In this document: piece after piece, positions 42,388 through 53,836 of the stretch | Position numbering within the stretch: position 1 is the first letter of the stretch | Layout: each line of letters starts with the position of its first letter | Program-made: the position numbers and the translations under genes | From: Undaria pinnatifida | Lineage: Eukaryota > Sar > Phaeophyceae > Laminariales > Alariaceae | Assembly (NCBI GenBank): GCA_012845835.1 | Contig: JABAKD010000036.1 | Span: 1,636,501-1,700,500, forward strand | DNA length: 64,000 bases | Reading direction: 5' to 3' | Notes under the pieces: model-generated | The model's database searches: none | What the model was told of the DNA's origin: nothing | The model's input: the letters and a program-made list of their open reading frames with translations, nothing else

Positions 42388-45300
42388 ATGGCGACTGGAA
42401 AGGAAGGAGGAAATGGGAAGAAGCGTGGTCGTACCCCGGAGGAGCCGGGAAAGGGAAAGGAGACGGCCAAGGCCAGCCATGATGATGATCGCTGCGCCAT
42501 TTGTTTGGAGAACGTTTCTGGTGATTTGGGCGTCCTACCTTGCGTGAGTGACCAAGGCTACGTACGGTATGGGGGTACGTTGGGGCTGTCCCTATAGTAC
42601 CGGTTGAATAGTGACTATTGCTGGCGTAGTGCCGGTGTAATTGCTTGGCACGACTTTTAGTGCCTGTTGAATACGTAGTAGCTTTCATTTCCAGTTTCCT
42701 CGTCAGTTTTTTTACTCAATGGGCAGATTGTTGGATGGCAGACATAATAATATAAATAATAGAAATAGTGCCTGTTGCCGGTAGAGTGCCGGTGTAATCG
42801 CTTGACATGGCTTGTAATGCCGGCTGAATAGTGCCTATTGCCAGTTCAGTGCCGGTATTATCGCTTGGCACGACTAGAACTCGCTATACTAGTACCAGTA
42901 TCGATACTAGTGCCGGTGTCCAGTATACTGCCGGTACTGCTGGCTGGCATGTATCGGCACTATAGGAAGAACACCATTGGCTGTACCTCCATATTTACTA
43001 CTGTCGTGTTGAGTCCACTCTGAAGCGGACTTAAGAGCCAAGAGTGTATAGTTGACTAGGCGTAACCAAAACAATTATATGCCAGTATCATATCATCTAT
43101 GTTCTACATTCTATACTATTAACAGTGCATACCGAAAGAGCGGTAACCAAGTGGCTGCAAAGATAAGCCATAAAAAATATTCGCTGTGATTCATATCGCC
43201 GCGGCATGGTGTTTATCACACCCGTGTAGTATACCACCCCAGGTCATTTGTTGTTGTTTTGGAACCCAAAATGTCATCACCGAGGGTGTGACATGCACCG
43301 TCATGTACGGCACGTCTCTGCCAATAAGTGCACTCCCCTCCCCCTACCGCAACCTTGGCCGAGTACGGTAGTGCTGCCTCTATAGTGCCGGTTAAGTAGC
43401 GCTTGTTGCCCGTTGGAGTGCCTGTGATATTTTTTGGTACATATGGGAATTGCCTGTAGTGGCAGTGTGCGGAGCATTGCCGGTTGCCCCTACAATTCCA
43501 GTATTTCCCTCTATACTGCACATATCGGTACTACATTCGTATAGAGGGACCAATTGTTCACTCCATAACAAGGCATTCGGCGTTTTTCTTGATACTTCCA
43601 ATAACGCTATATTACTGCTGGACGTTGTGTGCTACAACACTGGTATATCGGGTATGTTACACGCGCAGGTCCAATTTTCATCCACTGCCATGATATCGGC
43701 GTCGTGTGTAGTCGTTATGCTGCTTGCGGCATTTCGCTCTCCACCCCTCTATTTCTCTATTGTTGTGTGTGCCATCTTCCAATGTGCAGCACGAGGCTCA
43801 ACGTTCATCACTCGCAAACACTCACATTCCCAGAAAGTACAAGAAAAACCAAGGGAAACCTATATTGTCATTTTCTCAGTCTACTTTTAATGCTACGTAT
43901 TATTTGTAGTATTGTGTTAGCAATTCGACAATGTGCAGCTGAATATTTTTCACGTGCATCTCATAAAAAAAACACCAAAAAGAAAAACAACCAAAAGGTA
44001 CACAAATGCGGAATTTCGTGTAAAAAATCTGAACACGTTGTTTGCGGTTATCGTTGTACCAATATGTGTGATGTGCAAGTCTCAATTTCCTTTTGTACCT
44101 ACTGTTTTTTTCCGGTCGAAGTGTAGCTACCGTCCCTGGTTATTTTTACGCTGTGATTGATTGGTGTTGCTTTGTTTGCCATCTGCAATGCGCAGCATGA
44201 GGTTCAAATAGTGTTGCGCCTTGGCCCAGAAAACGGATTGAGACGAGGCTTGATTGCTCGGGCTGAAAGGTGGCCGAGATGTCTCGATAACTTGCTTCAA
44301 ATAAAAGTCAAATTCATAGTTGAGACGACTAAATCTACCGAGATTTTATTTTGCGCCGGAGTGTGAACAGTCCATGATGATGCAGCGTCAATCACTCACA
44401 AGCATCCACACACAGTAGAAAGTAGAAAAATACTCAAGAGAAACCATTACCAGGGGTAAAGGAAACTTTTTACTATACTATATATACGAGTACATATGAG
44501 GACGTACTTCTATTGCCTAACTCCGTTTGTTCCTGATTACTGTGTTGGCATCAACGCGTCTTTTGCTTCGAGTGCCTCACGTACTTACGGTTTCACTCCA
44601 TGCTGTTTCTGCTGACTGTGTGGACAGCGGCATGTTTTTTGCTTCAAGTGCATACGCAACTGCGCGACCTTGACGGAAACGAGGTGCCCTGCGTGCCGGA
44701 AGAGGTTCGGTTCTGTGAAGCAGATTTTCGAAGTCAAGGATGCCGAGGTGAACAACGGCTGCCTCCATGTTATGTCCCGCTCAAAGCGGGTTATATGTTA
44801 TCAAATGCTTTGCGCTCCGACAACGTATGGTAAATGTCGATTCGATAAAGAATCTAATATCCCTCTATAATGCAATAGCATCTGTATCTCTTGCTGTCGT
44901 TGTTGTTGTTGTTGTTCTCACATTAACTCGCATAACCAAGTCCGTGGTCACAGGACAGGCTCCAGTCACTCTGGAGCTGAGGAACACGCCAGGGAAAAGC
45001 ATAAACAACCCAAGGTGGTACACGCATATATCACAGCTGACGCAATTCATGCCTCCACCAGAAACATGTATGCTTCTATGCCCCGTCCATTGTATATTTG
45101 TGCCGTCCTTCAGCGCACTTTCCTTACAGCTGGCAGTGCAGTCTGCTGCTTCTCTATTCTCCGCTCCACCATCGTCTGTTACGTCGCCTGCCGTTTTTAA
45201 GAAGTACTACTGGTACGTCCTTTAGTTGGCGCTGACCCTAACTCTAACCCGATCCATAAGGTGTATATCTGACAGTAGGCGGTAGTGTGGAGGTTAACCT

Positions 45301-48300
45301 GAATGTAGCTAGTTCACACTGATTCGAGACATGAATACATTTCTACCTTCGAGGGAGACGATAATAATACGTTATATAGGGTAATAATAATTGCATGTTT
45401 TCAGTTATTATGAATTGGTTCATTTTTGGGTGCAATACCTAACATACTGAGGTGAGATTTACCTCGTATATGCTAGTTTTTGCCGTGTTTAGTTAATTTC
45501 AACCTCGGGGGAAGACGATATCCGACCCTGTTTCCGTCTTCTCGGCTCTGAAATCGCCCGTCATTGTGCGCTAACCAGCAGAAGAGGCAGTCTTGCGCCA
45601 AAAAAGAAGAGACCTTACGTGGGCAGCTCAGTTGCGAACACTATGAGTCACTGTTCATTTTCGAAGCCCCGCTTTTTTACTCTTGTCCTATTTAAAAAGC
45701 GAGCTTTCCTTAAATCCAACACTATGATATCATCATCTGATGTTTCTTTCTGCTGCTCGCCATTGCATTGCCCGCCGTTTTGCGCCATCCGAGTCCCTGA
45801 ACCTCTCCTCTCCTCTCCTATCTTTTTTTTATGATATGATGTGATGCGTAGTTTCGACTAGGTTGTTCCTTCCCTTGGTGGAACTTGTCCGACCAAGTAC
45901 GGTGAGGGTCTTCCTATACAGCAGGTTGAAACGCGCCGGTTGCCCGTTATAATGCCTGTGAAATCGCTTGGCACAGGCGGGAGCAACAATCAGCGACAGT
46001 ATAGGGAGTAGTGCCGGCTGCCGCTGCAGTACAGGAATTTTCCAGCTGGCACAAACCAGCGCTATATGGTAAGGACATCATCACTCGTTTTACCTGAACC
46101 TCTCTCCTCGCATCTCCTGCTATGATCTTTTGTGTTGCGCTAATGAGCAGCAGAAGAAGCCGGGCTGCGCTATCAAAAGGAAGCTCTTTGCGATCGTCGA
46201 TTTCCCAGTTCTCACGCAAGGGGAGCCGCAGTACCACCCTAACGACATTGCCGCAGGGCTTCCTCCACCACCTCCACGCACACCACCAGTGAGTACTGTA
46301 CTGTAGTGTATACGGCTTCGAGGAAAACGCTGATAATCCACACTATTGTTTAGAACTTAGGTGGTATTTGAATAAATGTTTGAAAGTCCACACTATTTAC
46401 GACTTGAGCGATGTTCTTTAAAAATGGTTGATAGTTATTGATGGTACACACTAACTCTTCAATACATCTCTTGGTTGACAGTCCACACTAATTACAATTT
46501 GGCCCACCTTTGAATACATGGTTGATTGTTCACACTTACTCCTCAAAACATCTGTTGGTTGATGGTCCACACAAAATTGGAACTTGCCCCAGCTTTGATT
46601 AGTCCACATGTACTCTTCAATATTCAATACATCTCTTGGTTGATAGTCCACACTGTGTACGACTTGGCCGTGCTTCGAAAAAATGGATGGTAATCCACAC
46701 AAACTGTTGAAATAATCTCTTTTCCGACGTGGGCCCGATTCGAAAGAATGGTTGACAGTGCACACAACTATTCAATAAACTTCTTGGTTGATAGGCCACA
46801 TTATTAACAACACGACCCCGCTTCGAAAAGGTGGTTTGAATGTCCACACCAACTCTTAAATAAAAATTCCTAGGATTTTCCCGGCGGTCTGGGTTAGGGA
46901 TAAGGTTTCGTCACACTCACTTTGTTTGGATTGCGGTATTTCGTAAAGCTTGGCTTAGTGTGAAGAAGTAATGGGGAGCTATAGTAGCTATTCAATAAAC
47001 TTCTTGGTTGATAGGCCACATTATTAACAACATGACCCCGCTTCGAAAAAGTGGTTTGAATGTCCACACCAACTCTTCAATAAAAATTCCCAGAATTTTC
47101 CCGGCGGTCTGGGTTAGGGATAAGGTTTCGTCACACTCAATTTATTTGGATTGCGGTATTTCGTAAAGCTTGGCTCAGTGTGAAGAAGTAATGGGGAGCA
47201 GTGCGGACTACAAACCTCGTTGTCGAAGCTGGGCCAACTCGTGAATTCTGCCGGTAGTGGGTTTTAAAATGGTTGATGGTATGCTCCTAAATAGAGTAAA
47301 CCGGAAGAGGGCAGCAGCTTCCCTGGTTAAGTACTAGCTGACAGAGTAAAACGACAGAGAGCGCCCACTTCCCCGACTCAAAAATATGGTCACTTTCGTG
47401 AGCTCAATTCCCCCAAGTGCACCCTCGTATATACTCGTACTAATAGGGACTTTTTCTTATGTAAATTTGACTCGCGGCAAGCGCGAGGCGTGGGGTGGAA
47501 AAAATCGATGAGAATGCTGACGAGCGGTGGGAATACTAAGCCCTATGCGCGCTACGAGTTAAGGCACGTACCGCAGGGAAGAAGAGATGGCACCTGTGAC
47601 CACGGCTTGTCCAGAAGGTTGCTGAAGGTAGAACTGCATACCACGTACATACGAGTTGAGCTGGAAAATAAAAGTGATGATAAAATGTAAGATACTACTG
47701 TAGCTCTCGCAAGGAACTCGCGCTGGTGGGTATTTGAGACTGGCGCAAAACCAACATAACAAAATGGCTTTGCTGTCGCTGGGCGTTGGTGTGTGTGCGT
47801 CCCAAAATGGTTGGATCTGAAAAATCATATTATTTGTTTTGTTTTGTTTTCCAGTCGTCCGGTGGAGCACGGGACAAGGAGATTCAGGGACGCGAGGCCG
47901 CAAAGAACAAGCCCCTGTGTTGTTTCGCGGCGTTTTAGATTGGAAACTCTTCGCTTCGCTCGTAATATATAAATAAATAATATCATTCGACACTGCTGCG
48001 ATGTGTAGAGTAGCCGTGGTGTCGTGTAGAACCGTTTCACGGCAAAGGTGAAGGTAGTCGTTCTGAGCACAAACGCTTTCCACCTGACGGCACTCCCTCC
48101 TCAACTCAAGATCTACCCAATATAGTTGTATGCGATATGCGACGTGCTATTGAATTGTTAAATTATTGGTTTGTTGTGTTATCGTGTTATTGTATTACTG
48201 TATTATTGTAGCATTGTGTATATTGTATTGTTGCGATACTGGATTATTTGATATTTTTTCAAAACCATCGTTGACGTGAGATCGCGTAGCGAGTTTGCAA

Positions 48301-50169
48301 CAGCTTACTTTGTTTTCTCAAATTCGGATGTTGGGGGGGGAGTATAGACCTCCTCGAGTGAGAAGCCTCAGAAAATTCAGGTAGTAACCCTACCGCAGCA
48401 CGCGTTTGTCGCACGTACAACACAGTACAAACAATACATCGAATAATAACTTAAAACAGGGGAATAAGAAGGGCAGGCTAAGATTTACAGGAAACTAAGA
48501 AGTTCGGAAGTTGTTATGCTGAAGCTAGTGTAGAATGCACTCTCGCCGACATAAGAAACACAGCCTGGGTCGCTAGCTATGTTTCTTACTGCAGTAGGTG
48601 TCTTCTACAGCATGGGCTTTGCTTCCGTCGATGCGCAGCAAAAAAAGTCCTTGTTTTCCGCGCGCTTTGCTGCTGTTGTCTATACTGTCGAACAACCAAA
48701 ACGGAGTATATGCTGTAGATGGTGTGGTATATCTAGAACCTTTCTTTATTGGACTACAGCTGTCGCATTCTGTTTTCCTTACGAAGAGCCATTTTATCAT
48801 GGCGAATTTATTTGTACAGAAGTTGACCGTGCTTCCTATGATACCGCACATCATGCACTACCGCCCTTCTCGTGAAAGAGCCCCTCAAGAAGCTTAGCCT
48901 AAATTTTCCGGGGAAATGTGAAATTGGACAGCTGTTACATATACTGAAAGACAGTTCCACCTCACCGGGGGGAGATAAATACCTATGTGCTAGTGGTCAA
49001 CTTGCTCTCATACCCCCACCCCTACCCAGACGAAGACGATTATTCGTTCAAGCTACAGTAACCTTTCATACTCCCACCCCCTCCCAGGCGGAAGTTATTT
49101 TTTTGTCCTAAGCGCTTGATTGCCCTCATGCTCCCAGCATCATCACCGTCACACTGCGCGGATCTGCTCCTTACCCCCCACCCCTCCCCAGGAGGACTTT
49201 CCCGTGTTTCAGCCAATGCGCATGCCGAGGCCAGCCCGAGCCCGCTCAGCTGCGGAGAACGTTCCGTCGCCCCGCCATTTGGTGGATTTGACGACTGAGC
49301 CAGCTCCTCACGAGATTTTACGCGCTCGCAACCGAGCCCGTGTTGAGGAGGCACAGGCAGCTATGGCCCGCTCCCGCCAAGCATTGCGCACCCTGCGGGA
49401 TAACGAGGGAACCAGCCAAGACAATCTTGGAGCAGCAGCTGAACCAGAGGCGCAGCCGGAGCGGGCACGATCGGCAATTGTCAATACACCTGCAGCCCGA
49501 GGCTTTCTGAGGGCTTCAATGCAAAGGCGTAGGCTCTCGATAAACTCCGAGCACCCACAGCGCGGCGATACCGTCCGCTGCGAACAGCCACCATCCACGG
49601 GCTCTGTTCACCCGGAGCACGCACCGAGGGGCTCGGTTGAATCCCAGCAACCATTCCCGAGCGCCGGGGTTGCGCCGACGGGACGCTACCGGGTAGAGGC
49701 GGTGCTGCCGCCAGTTGAGGTTCGCACTGCTCCCGCACCTCCAGGCGCTGTGCGACAGCCTGTAGCACGGGATGCGGCGCGGGCTACGGCTGGTGGAACG
49801 GAAGAGATGGCGGCAAGGGGGCCAATCGTTGGCCCCGAGGATGCACCGGGTGCCGCGGCTGCGCCGGTACAGGAGGATCCTCACCCGCTGTATTCGCCAG
49901 AGGGGGTGCCGGCGCTGGGGATCCCGCCACAGCCGGTGAATGCCCCCCCGGTGGACCCGGTGGATCCGGCAGACCCGGTGGATCCGGTGGATCCGGTGGA
50001 TCCGGTGGACCCGGTGGACCCGGTGGACCCGGTGGACCCGGTGGACCAGGTGGGCCCGGTGGACCCGGCAGACCCGGTTATGGCGACGAGGGAACGCGTC
50101 TCCATGCCCACCGTGCTGACGGCACGTGCAGCAGCGGCGATTGCCGCTGCGGCTGCGATAGCGGAGTAG
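42388..50169 (+). CDS. RING-finger protein (putative E3 ubiquitin ligase), spliced, 463 residues
   Basis: Exons 42388-42543, 44628-44747, 46151-46288 and 49192-50169; all introns are GT-AG (donors GTGAGT, GTGAAC, GTGAGT) and every junction is phase 0. Upstream in-frame TAA at 42337 and a CAA-rich leader support the ATG. Residues 1-34 are basic and low-complexity. Exon 1 ends CAICLENVSGDLGVLPC and exon 2 begins RHVFCFKC, completing C-x2-C-x12-C-x-H-x2-C-x2-C-x11-C-x2-C (ending CPAC), a textbook C3HC4 RING. Exon 3 gives FAIVDFPVLTQGEPQYHP and a Pro run. Exon 4 is charged, Ala/Arg/Glu-rich, with a Pro-Val-Asp repeat (about residues 395-425) and an Ala-rich end. RINGs of this type recruit E2 enzymes; the target is unknown. 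An optional 51-nt in-phase exon at 47577-47627 is possible. Exons 1-2 are firmest; joining of 3 and 4 rests on phase and splice sites. Confidence 0.75.
42586..42970. mobile_element. CCCTCTATAG-family element, copy in RING intron 1
   Basis: Left end CTGTCCCTATAGTACCGG, right end CGGCACTATAGGAAGA (inverted). The interior carries several TGCCGGTGTAAT and AGTGCCTGTTGAAT motifs and CGCTTGGCACGACT blocks, repeated. Confidence 0.5.
43377..43552. mobile_element. CCCTCTATAG-family element, second copy in RING intron 1
   Basis: Left end CCTCTATAGTGCCGG, right end GTATAGAGGGACCA. An inner inverted pair CCCTCTATAC/GTATAGAGGG lies at 43507-43548. Confidence 0.55.
44915..45035 (+). repeat. dispersed repeat shared with 58645-58775
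   Basis: CACATTAACTCGCATAACCA, GTCCGTGGTC, ACAGGCTCCAGTCACTCTGG and a GGGAAAA...CAAACC...GGTACACG block match 58645-58775 in the same orientation, about 80% by eye. The apparent Val-rich frame here is not supported as a gene. Confidence 0.65.
45911..46078. mobile_element. CCCTCTATAG-family element, RING intron 2
   Basis: Preceded by AAGTACGGTGAGGG, as the 43377 copy is preceded by GAGTACGGTAGTG. Contains CGCCGGTTGCCCGTTATAATGCCTGTGAAATCGCTTGGCAC, parallel to that copy, and ends CAGCGCTATATGG. Confidence 0.45.
46300..47200. repeat. TCCACAC tandem array and a 220-bp direct duplication in RING intron 3
   Basis: 46300-46860 repeats GGTTGATAGTCCACACT, ACTCTTCAATACATCTCTTGG and CTTGGCC..GCTTCGAAAAAATGG at roughly 80-bp spacing. 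46770-46979 and 46990-47199 are near-identical copies with a 220-bp period (TTCAATAAACTTCTTGGTTG to GAAGAAGTAATGGGGAGC). Confidence 0.75.
49941..50085 (+). repeat. 9-bp GGTGGACCC/GGTGGATCC repeat in the last RING exon
   Basis: About 14 in-frame units encoding Pro-Val-Asp with Pro-Ala-Asp variants; codon use alternates GAC/GAT, so it looks like slippage of a coding minisatellite. Confidence 0.85.
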
Positions 50170-51130
50170 GTTGCAATTTGGTGGTGTGGGCAGCGGGGTT
50201 TTCGATCGATTGCCGCGACAACACATCGCTCGCCACCGCTTCTTCGCGGGTGGAACGACACCCTCTAGCAGCAGTGCCGCCGCTAGGCAACGTGCGTGCC
50301 GCTGCCGCACCTTGCAACGCTGCGCAGCCTGTGGCACGGCCTGCGACTGGTCAGGTGATGGGAAAAATCGCGGCAAGGGGATTGGTTCACCGGGGGGGGG
50401 TCGGGCGGAGGGGGCGGATGGGGGGGGCGGCGACTGGGGGGGCGGGGGGGGGGGTGAAGGGGAGGGGCGGGGGGGGGGGGGGGGGGAGGGACTTGCGCCG
50501 GGTGCTGGGCCTACACCGGTGGAGGGGAAGTCGTTCCCGTTGGCGTTGTTTGAAGGGTTGGCGATAGTAGACCTCCTGTCATTGCTGGTTGACGCCCCGC
50601 CGGTGGACCCAGGGAGACGTGCCCACGACAGCGGCCGCCGCTGTGATTGCGACTGCGATGGTGGGGTAGGTTGCGCGTCAGTTCGGCGGGGCGAAGGGCG
50701 CTGTCTCTTCTTTTCGCGGCATCGGTGGTAAGAAGTGGACGCTGTCTACACGTCGCCGATCCGGCCTCTACTCCGAGTACGGCAGATCTTCGTCGAGAAC
50801 AAGCTTTTGGTGAAGGGATGGAAGGCGTCCGCGTTTTTTTATGTTCAAGCCAGGGTAGTAGCAGCAGCAGCGGCAGCAGCGGCAGCAACAACAGCACCAG
50901 CAGCAGCAACAGCATCATCAACAGCACAAGCAACAGCAACAACTGGGACTACGTCTTCAATGTTTGCAGTGTGGATGATGATGCTGGTGGTGACGACCAT
51001 GGCGCCACTGATAACTTCAATGGCGGCGATGCTCTTGATGCGATGTCGGAATAGGTTGCGTTTCGGTTCGGCGGGCAGAGGCGGCCTCTCGTCTTCTGGT
51101 GGTATCGGCGGTGAGAAGAAAATTTTGTTG
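50170..51130 (+). repeat. partial tandem copies of the RING terminal exon
   Basis: GACGCCCCGCCGGTGGACCC...CGTGCCCACGACAGCGGC...GATGGTGGGGTAGGTTGCG (50592-50675) parallels AATGCCCCCCCGGTGGACCC...ATGCCCACCGTG...GATAGCGGAGTAGGTTGCA (49938-50177). A third block at 51035-51115 shares GATGTCGGAATAGGTTGCG plus TTCGGCGGG...TTCTGGTGGTATCGGCGG with 50678-50730. G-rich filler (50388-50495) and CAG/CAA runs (50860-50945) lie between. Coding status unknown; likely degenerate. Confidence 0.5.
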
Positions 51131-51132
51131 GC

Positions 51133-51290
51133 GGGGGGGGCGTGCTCATTTGTCGCTTGCCTCAGTCATTGGACCATTGACCATGCAATCCTTTCGAGAA
51201 AGACGACCCTTCCTATTCCTGGTGGATGCACCTCCAACATTCAAGCGCTCAGTACGTTTCCCCGTACATTAAATAGTGTATTAACAAAAT
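51133..51290 (+). repeat. G-run/GTACTCA dispersed repeat, copy 4
   Basis: GGGGGGGCGTGCTCATTTGTCGCTTGCCTCAGTC, GGACCATTGACCATGCAATCC, CACCTCCAACATTCAAGCGC; parallel to copy 3. Confidence 0.6.
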
Positions 51291-53700
51291 TTGGCTATCA
51301 TATGTGTTAGGGGCGAGCATGATTAGAAGGTAATGTTCAGGACTGAGTTTGCTATTAGTCATTAGTTGGCCAGGCCTCACAGTGTGTCGCGCATCCTCTT
51401 GCGGCAGTGGCGGCAAGAATAAGATTATTGTCACGAGCGAACGCGGGTTTCAAAATTAACCGGCGCCAACAGGAAAATAACCCCTCTCGATATCGCCGAA
51501 GCCGAATCACACGTCCCCCACCGCCGCCGCCGATGAAGAACATTGCACATAAGTTGACGACAGTTACTAATATCAAAACATCAAATATCAATTATCCCAT
51601 ATCAAATAGTCTGCAGCGCGACTTCCCCGGTGACAGCTATTCTATCTTAGGAGGTAGGGCTCACTACCAGTCGCCCACTGGTTGTTAGTCGGCTAGGTAT
51701 TACAGCTAGTTTCGTGTGATAATTTGCGGAGGTTTGTGTCTTCACCCTTGACTGGCGCGTTCGTGGCACAACGTGCGGTGTTTTCTAATACCGACTAGTT
51801 AATAAGTCGGTTGGTTGGATTTTCTCCGTCAACCGACTAGTAACTACCAGGTATTATATTTTCTTATACTATGCCGGGAAATTTGGCCAATTCACAGTCC
51901 TACCGATTTTTGCTGTTTTTTTAGACTAGTTTATTGCCGAGGTTTCTTCGTCGCATGCCTCTGTTTTAAGGGATTATGTTCCATGACGTGCATTTCATGA
52001 AGACATCGTCATGTCTTGCTTTAGGCCTGAAGTTGGCTTAATGGCAATAACAGCTTTGAGTTTTGAGCACTTGCACCCAGAGCAGGTCCAGCTTGAGCGT
52101 CCTACAATAGCAACATACTGAACAGCGCTCAGAGAAAACAGACACAACGTAACAACAGGAAACTTGCTTGACGATGTTTGAGCCTTCCAGATGTTTTGGT
52201 CTTGCTCACGGTTGAACAGTGCGTATAGTACAGTATTCCGAGGATGCGTCTGTTTCAAGGCTGCGGACAGTACGGTATATACTCTAGGGTACCCGGGTAC
52301 CACGTCTGCTTGTTTTTGGGGAAGCTCGAGCATGTAAACGGGTACCGGCAGATTGTATACCCTACATACTCAGGTGAGATCACAGGTACCCCTAGAGTGT
52401 ATAATACCCAATACCCGGGCAAGTAATCTAGTACTCTTAGAGTGTATACCCTACATGCTCGGGTAAATACCCTACATACTCGGGTAAGTATCCAGGTACC
52501 CGCAAGGTGTGTGTCCTATTAATAAATACGTCTTTGGTACATTTCGTCTCTCTGATGCTGAATGGTTCAGAATCCACCGCAGTTGAAAATTTCAAACCTC
52601 TTGACCCGCCTCGACTCGACCCGCGGTAATTTGAAACCCTCCCCATCCCAGCCCGCGGGTCGGATCATGACCCATGGACGTTGCTTGCAGAAATCTGCCC
52701 AAGCGTTACCTCCTAAAAAGCAGCATGCAGCAGTTCATCGCAAACTTCACTCACCTATAAAACCCAGTCGCACCATCGCGGCGGTAGGAATCCATGGACA
52801 TCGCTTTCCGCAACATTGTCCCTGTGATAAACATATAATCCTTCCTACCTGTAGGAATATTTCCAGTCTATATTAAGTATTTTGTCTCAGAAGTATGGGG
52901 TCCTGTGCATGTAAGTTTTCCCGGGATGCGCTATTTTATATTTTGCGGTCATGTGTCTAACCTTTGACTGGCCCCCTACTTTCCCACCGTTCTACCAATA
53001 GGGATGTGGCCGATAAATCTGACGGGATCTTCTATTAACCTCTGATTGCCCCCCTGTTTTTCCGCAGTTCTACTACTAGGTGCACGGTCGATACAGCCTA
53101 CGTGGAAAAAACTTTGCGCTGAAAGCAGCTACCGAACAAGCGCTTCCAATGTGACGGTAGGAGGAGAAATTCGTGCGTAATTCCGCACATCACAGTAGGA
53201 GCAGCGACCGTAGTGTCATCTTCAGTAAGCTCGTTTAGAACTGCAGCAGCGTTTTCGGCGATGAAGCTACTTGGAAGTTGTGTGGGACACTGTTCTGCAG
53301 TGGTACATGGGGTTTCCTTGAAGGAAAGCATGCCTATGACGACTGACGCCAGTTTTGGGGTGTGATGGACGGCAACATTCCTAAACCGTTAGTGCGTTTG
53401 CGGAAAACAAATTTGGCTAGGTAGGAGTTGCGTGGGAAAACATATAATAATAGCATTGAAACGGTATAACGCGACGATCCAAGGCCAACCCAAACCACGA
53501 AAAATCATCGAAAAAGTAGGTTAGAAATATGTTTTCTGGGCCTTTTTTTTTCAGTGGTTCGGGGTCACTCGCGCGAGTGACCCCCCTGCTCGTTTGAGGG
53601 TCTTAAGAGCTTTCGTGTTGTTTTAAGTTTGCGGCATGAATCCGCAATGGATTGGTAAGCTACGCTGCGCCAAAACAATCGACTGAAGTGCTTTTGTCCG
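51291..53700. other. non-coding, with short repeats
   Basis: 52270-52505 carries repeated ACCCTACATACTCGGGTA, TAGAGTGTATA and GGTACCCGGGTACC motifs. A 77-codon minus-strand frame (53098-53331) has balanced composition but no recognisable family. No gene is supported. Confidence 0.45.
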
Positions 53701-53724
53701 TGAGGTACGGGGTCATTCGTGCGA

Positions 53725-53836
53725 GTATGATATGATACGATATGATATGATATGATATGATATGATATGATATGATATGATATGATATGATATGATATGA
53801 TATGATATGATATGATATGATATGATATGATATGAC
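53725..53836. repeat. (TATGA)n pentanucleotide microsatellite, about 22 units
   Basis: Nearly pure ATATG repeats with one CGATAT variant near the left end. A short relative lies at 61965-61990. Confidence 0.95.

Larger units (their letters stand above)
42544..44627 (+). other. RING-splitting intron loaded with small elements
   Basis: 2084 bp. Holds CCCTCTATAG-family copies at 42586-42970 and 43377-43552, and repeats of CCAATGTGCAGCACGAGG...CCCAGAAAGTACAAG...CCAAGGGAAACC (43775-43860), related to 40465-40580 and weakly to 43930, 44180 and 44385. Confidence 0.7.

Noticed and set aside
47577-47627. candidate 51-nt exon of the RING gene
   Set aside because: In phase with plausible GT/AG sites, but too short and motif-free to include in the model without transcript data.
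48573-48897. overlapping ~95-codon frames in RING intron 3
   Set aside because: They do not connect in phase with the flanking RING exons and show no motif.
53098-53331. 77-codon minus frame with protein-like composition
   Set aside because: No recognisable motif and no supporting neighbours.
53725-53836. possible CRISPR-like array
   Set aside because: Pure pentanucleotide repeat without spacers, in a eukaryotic context.
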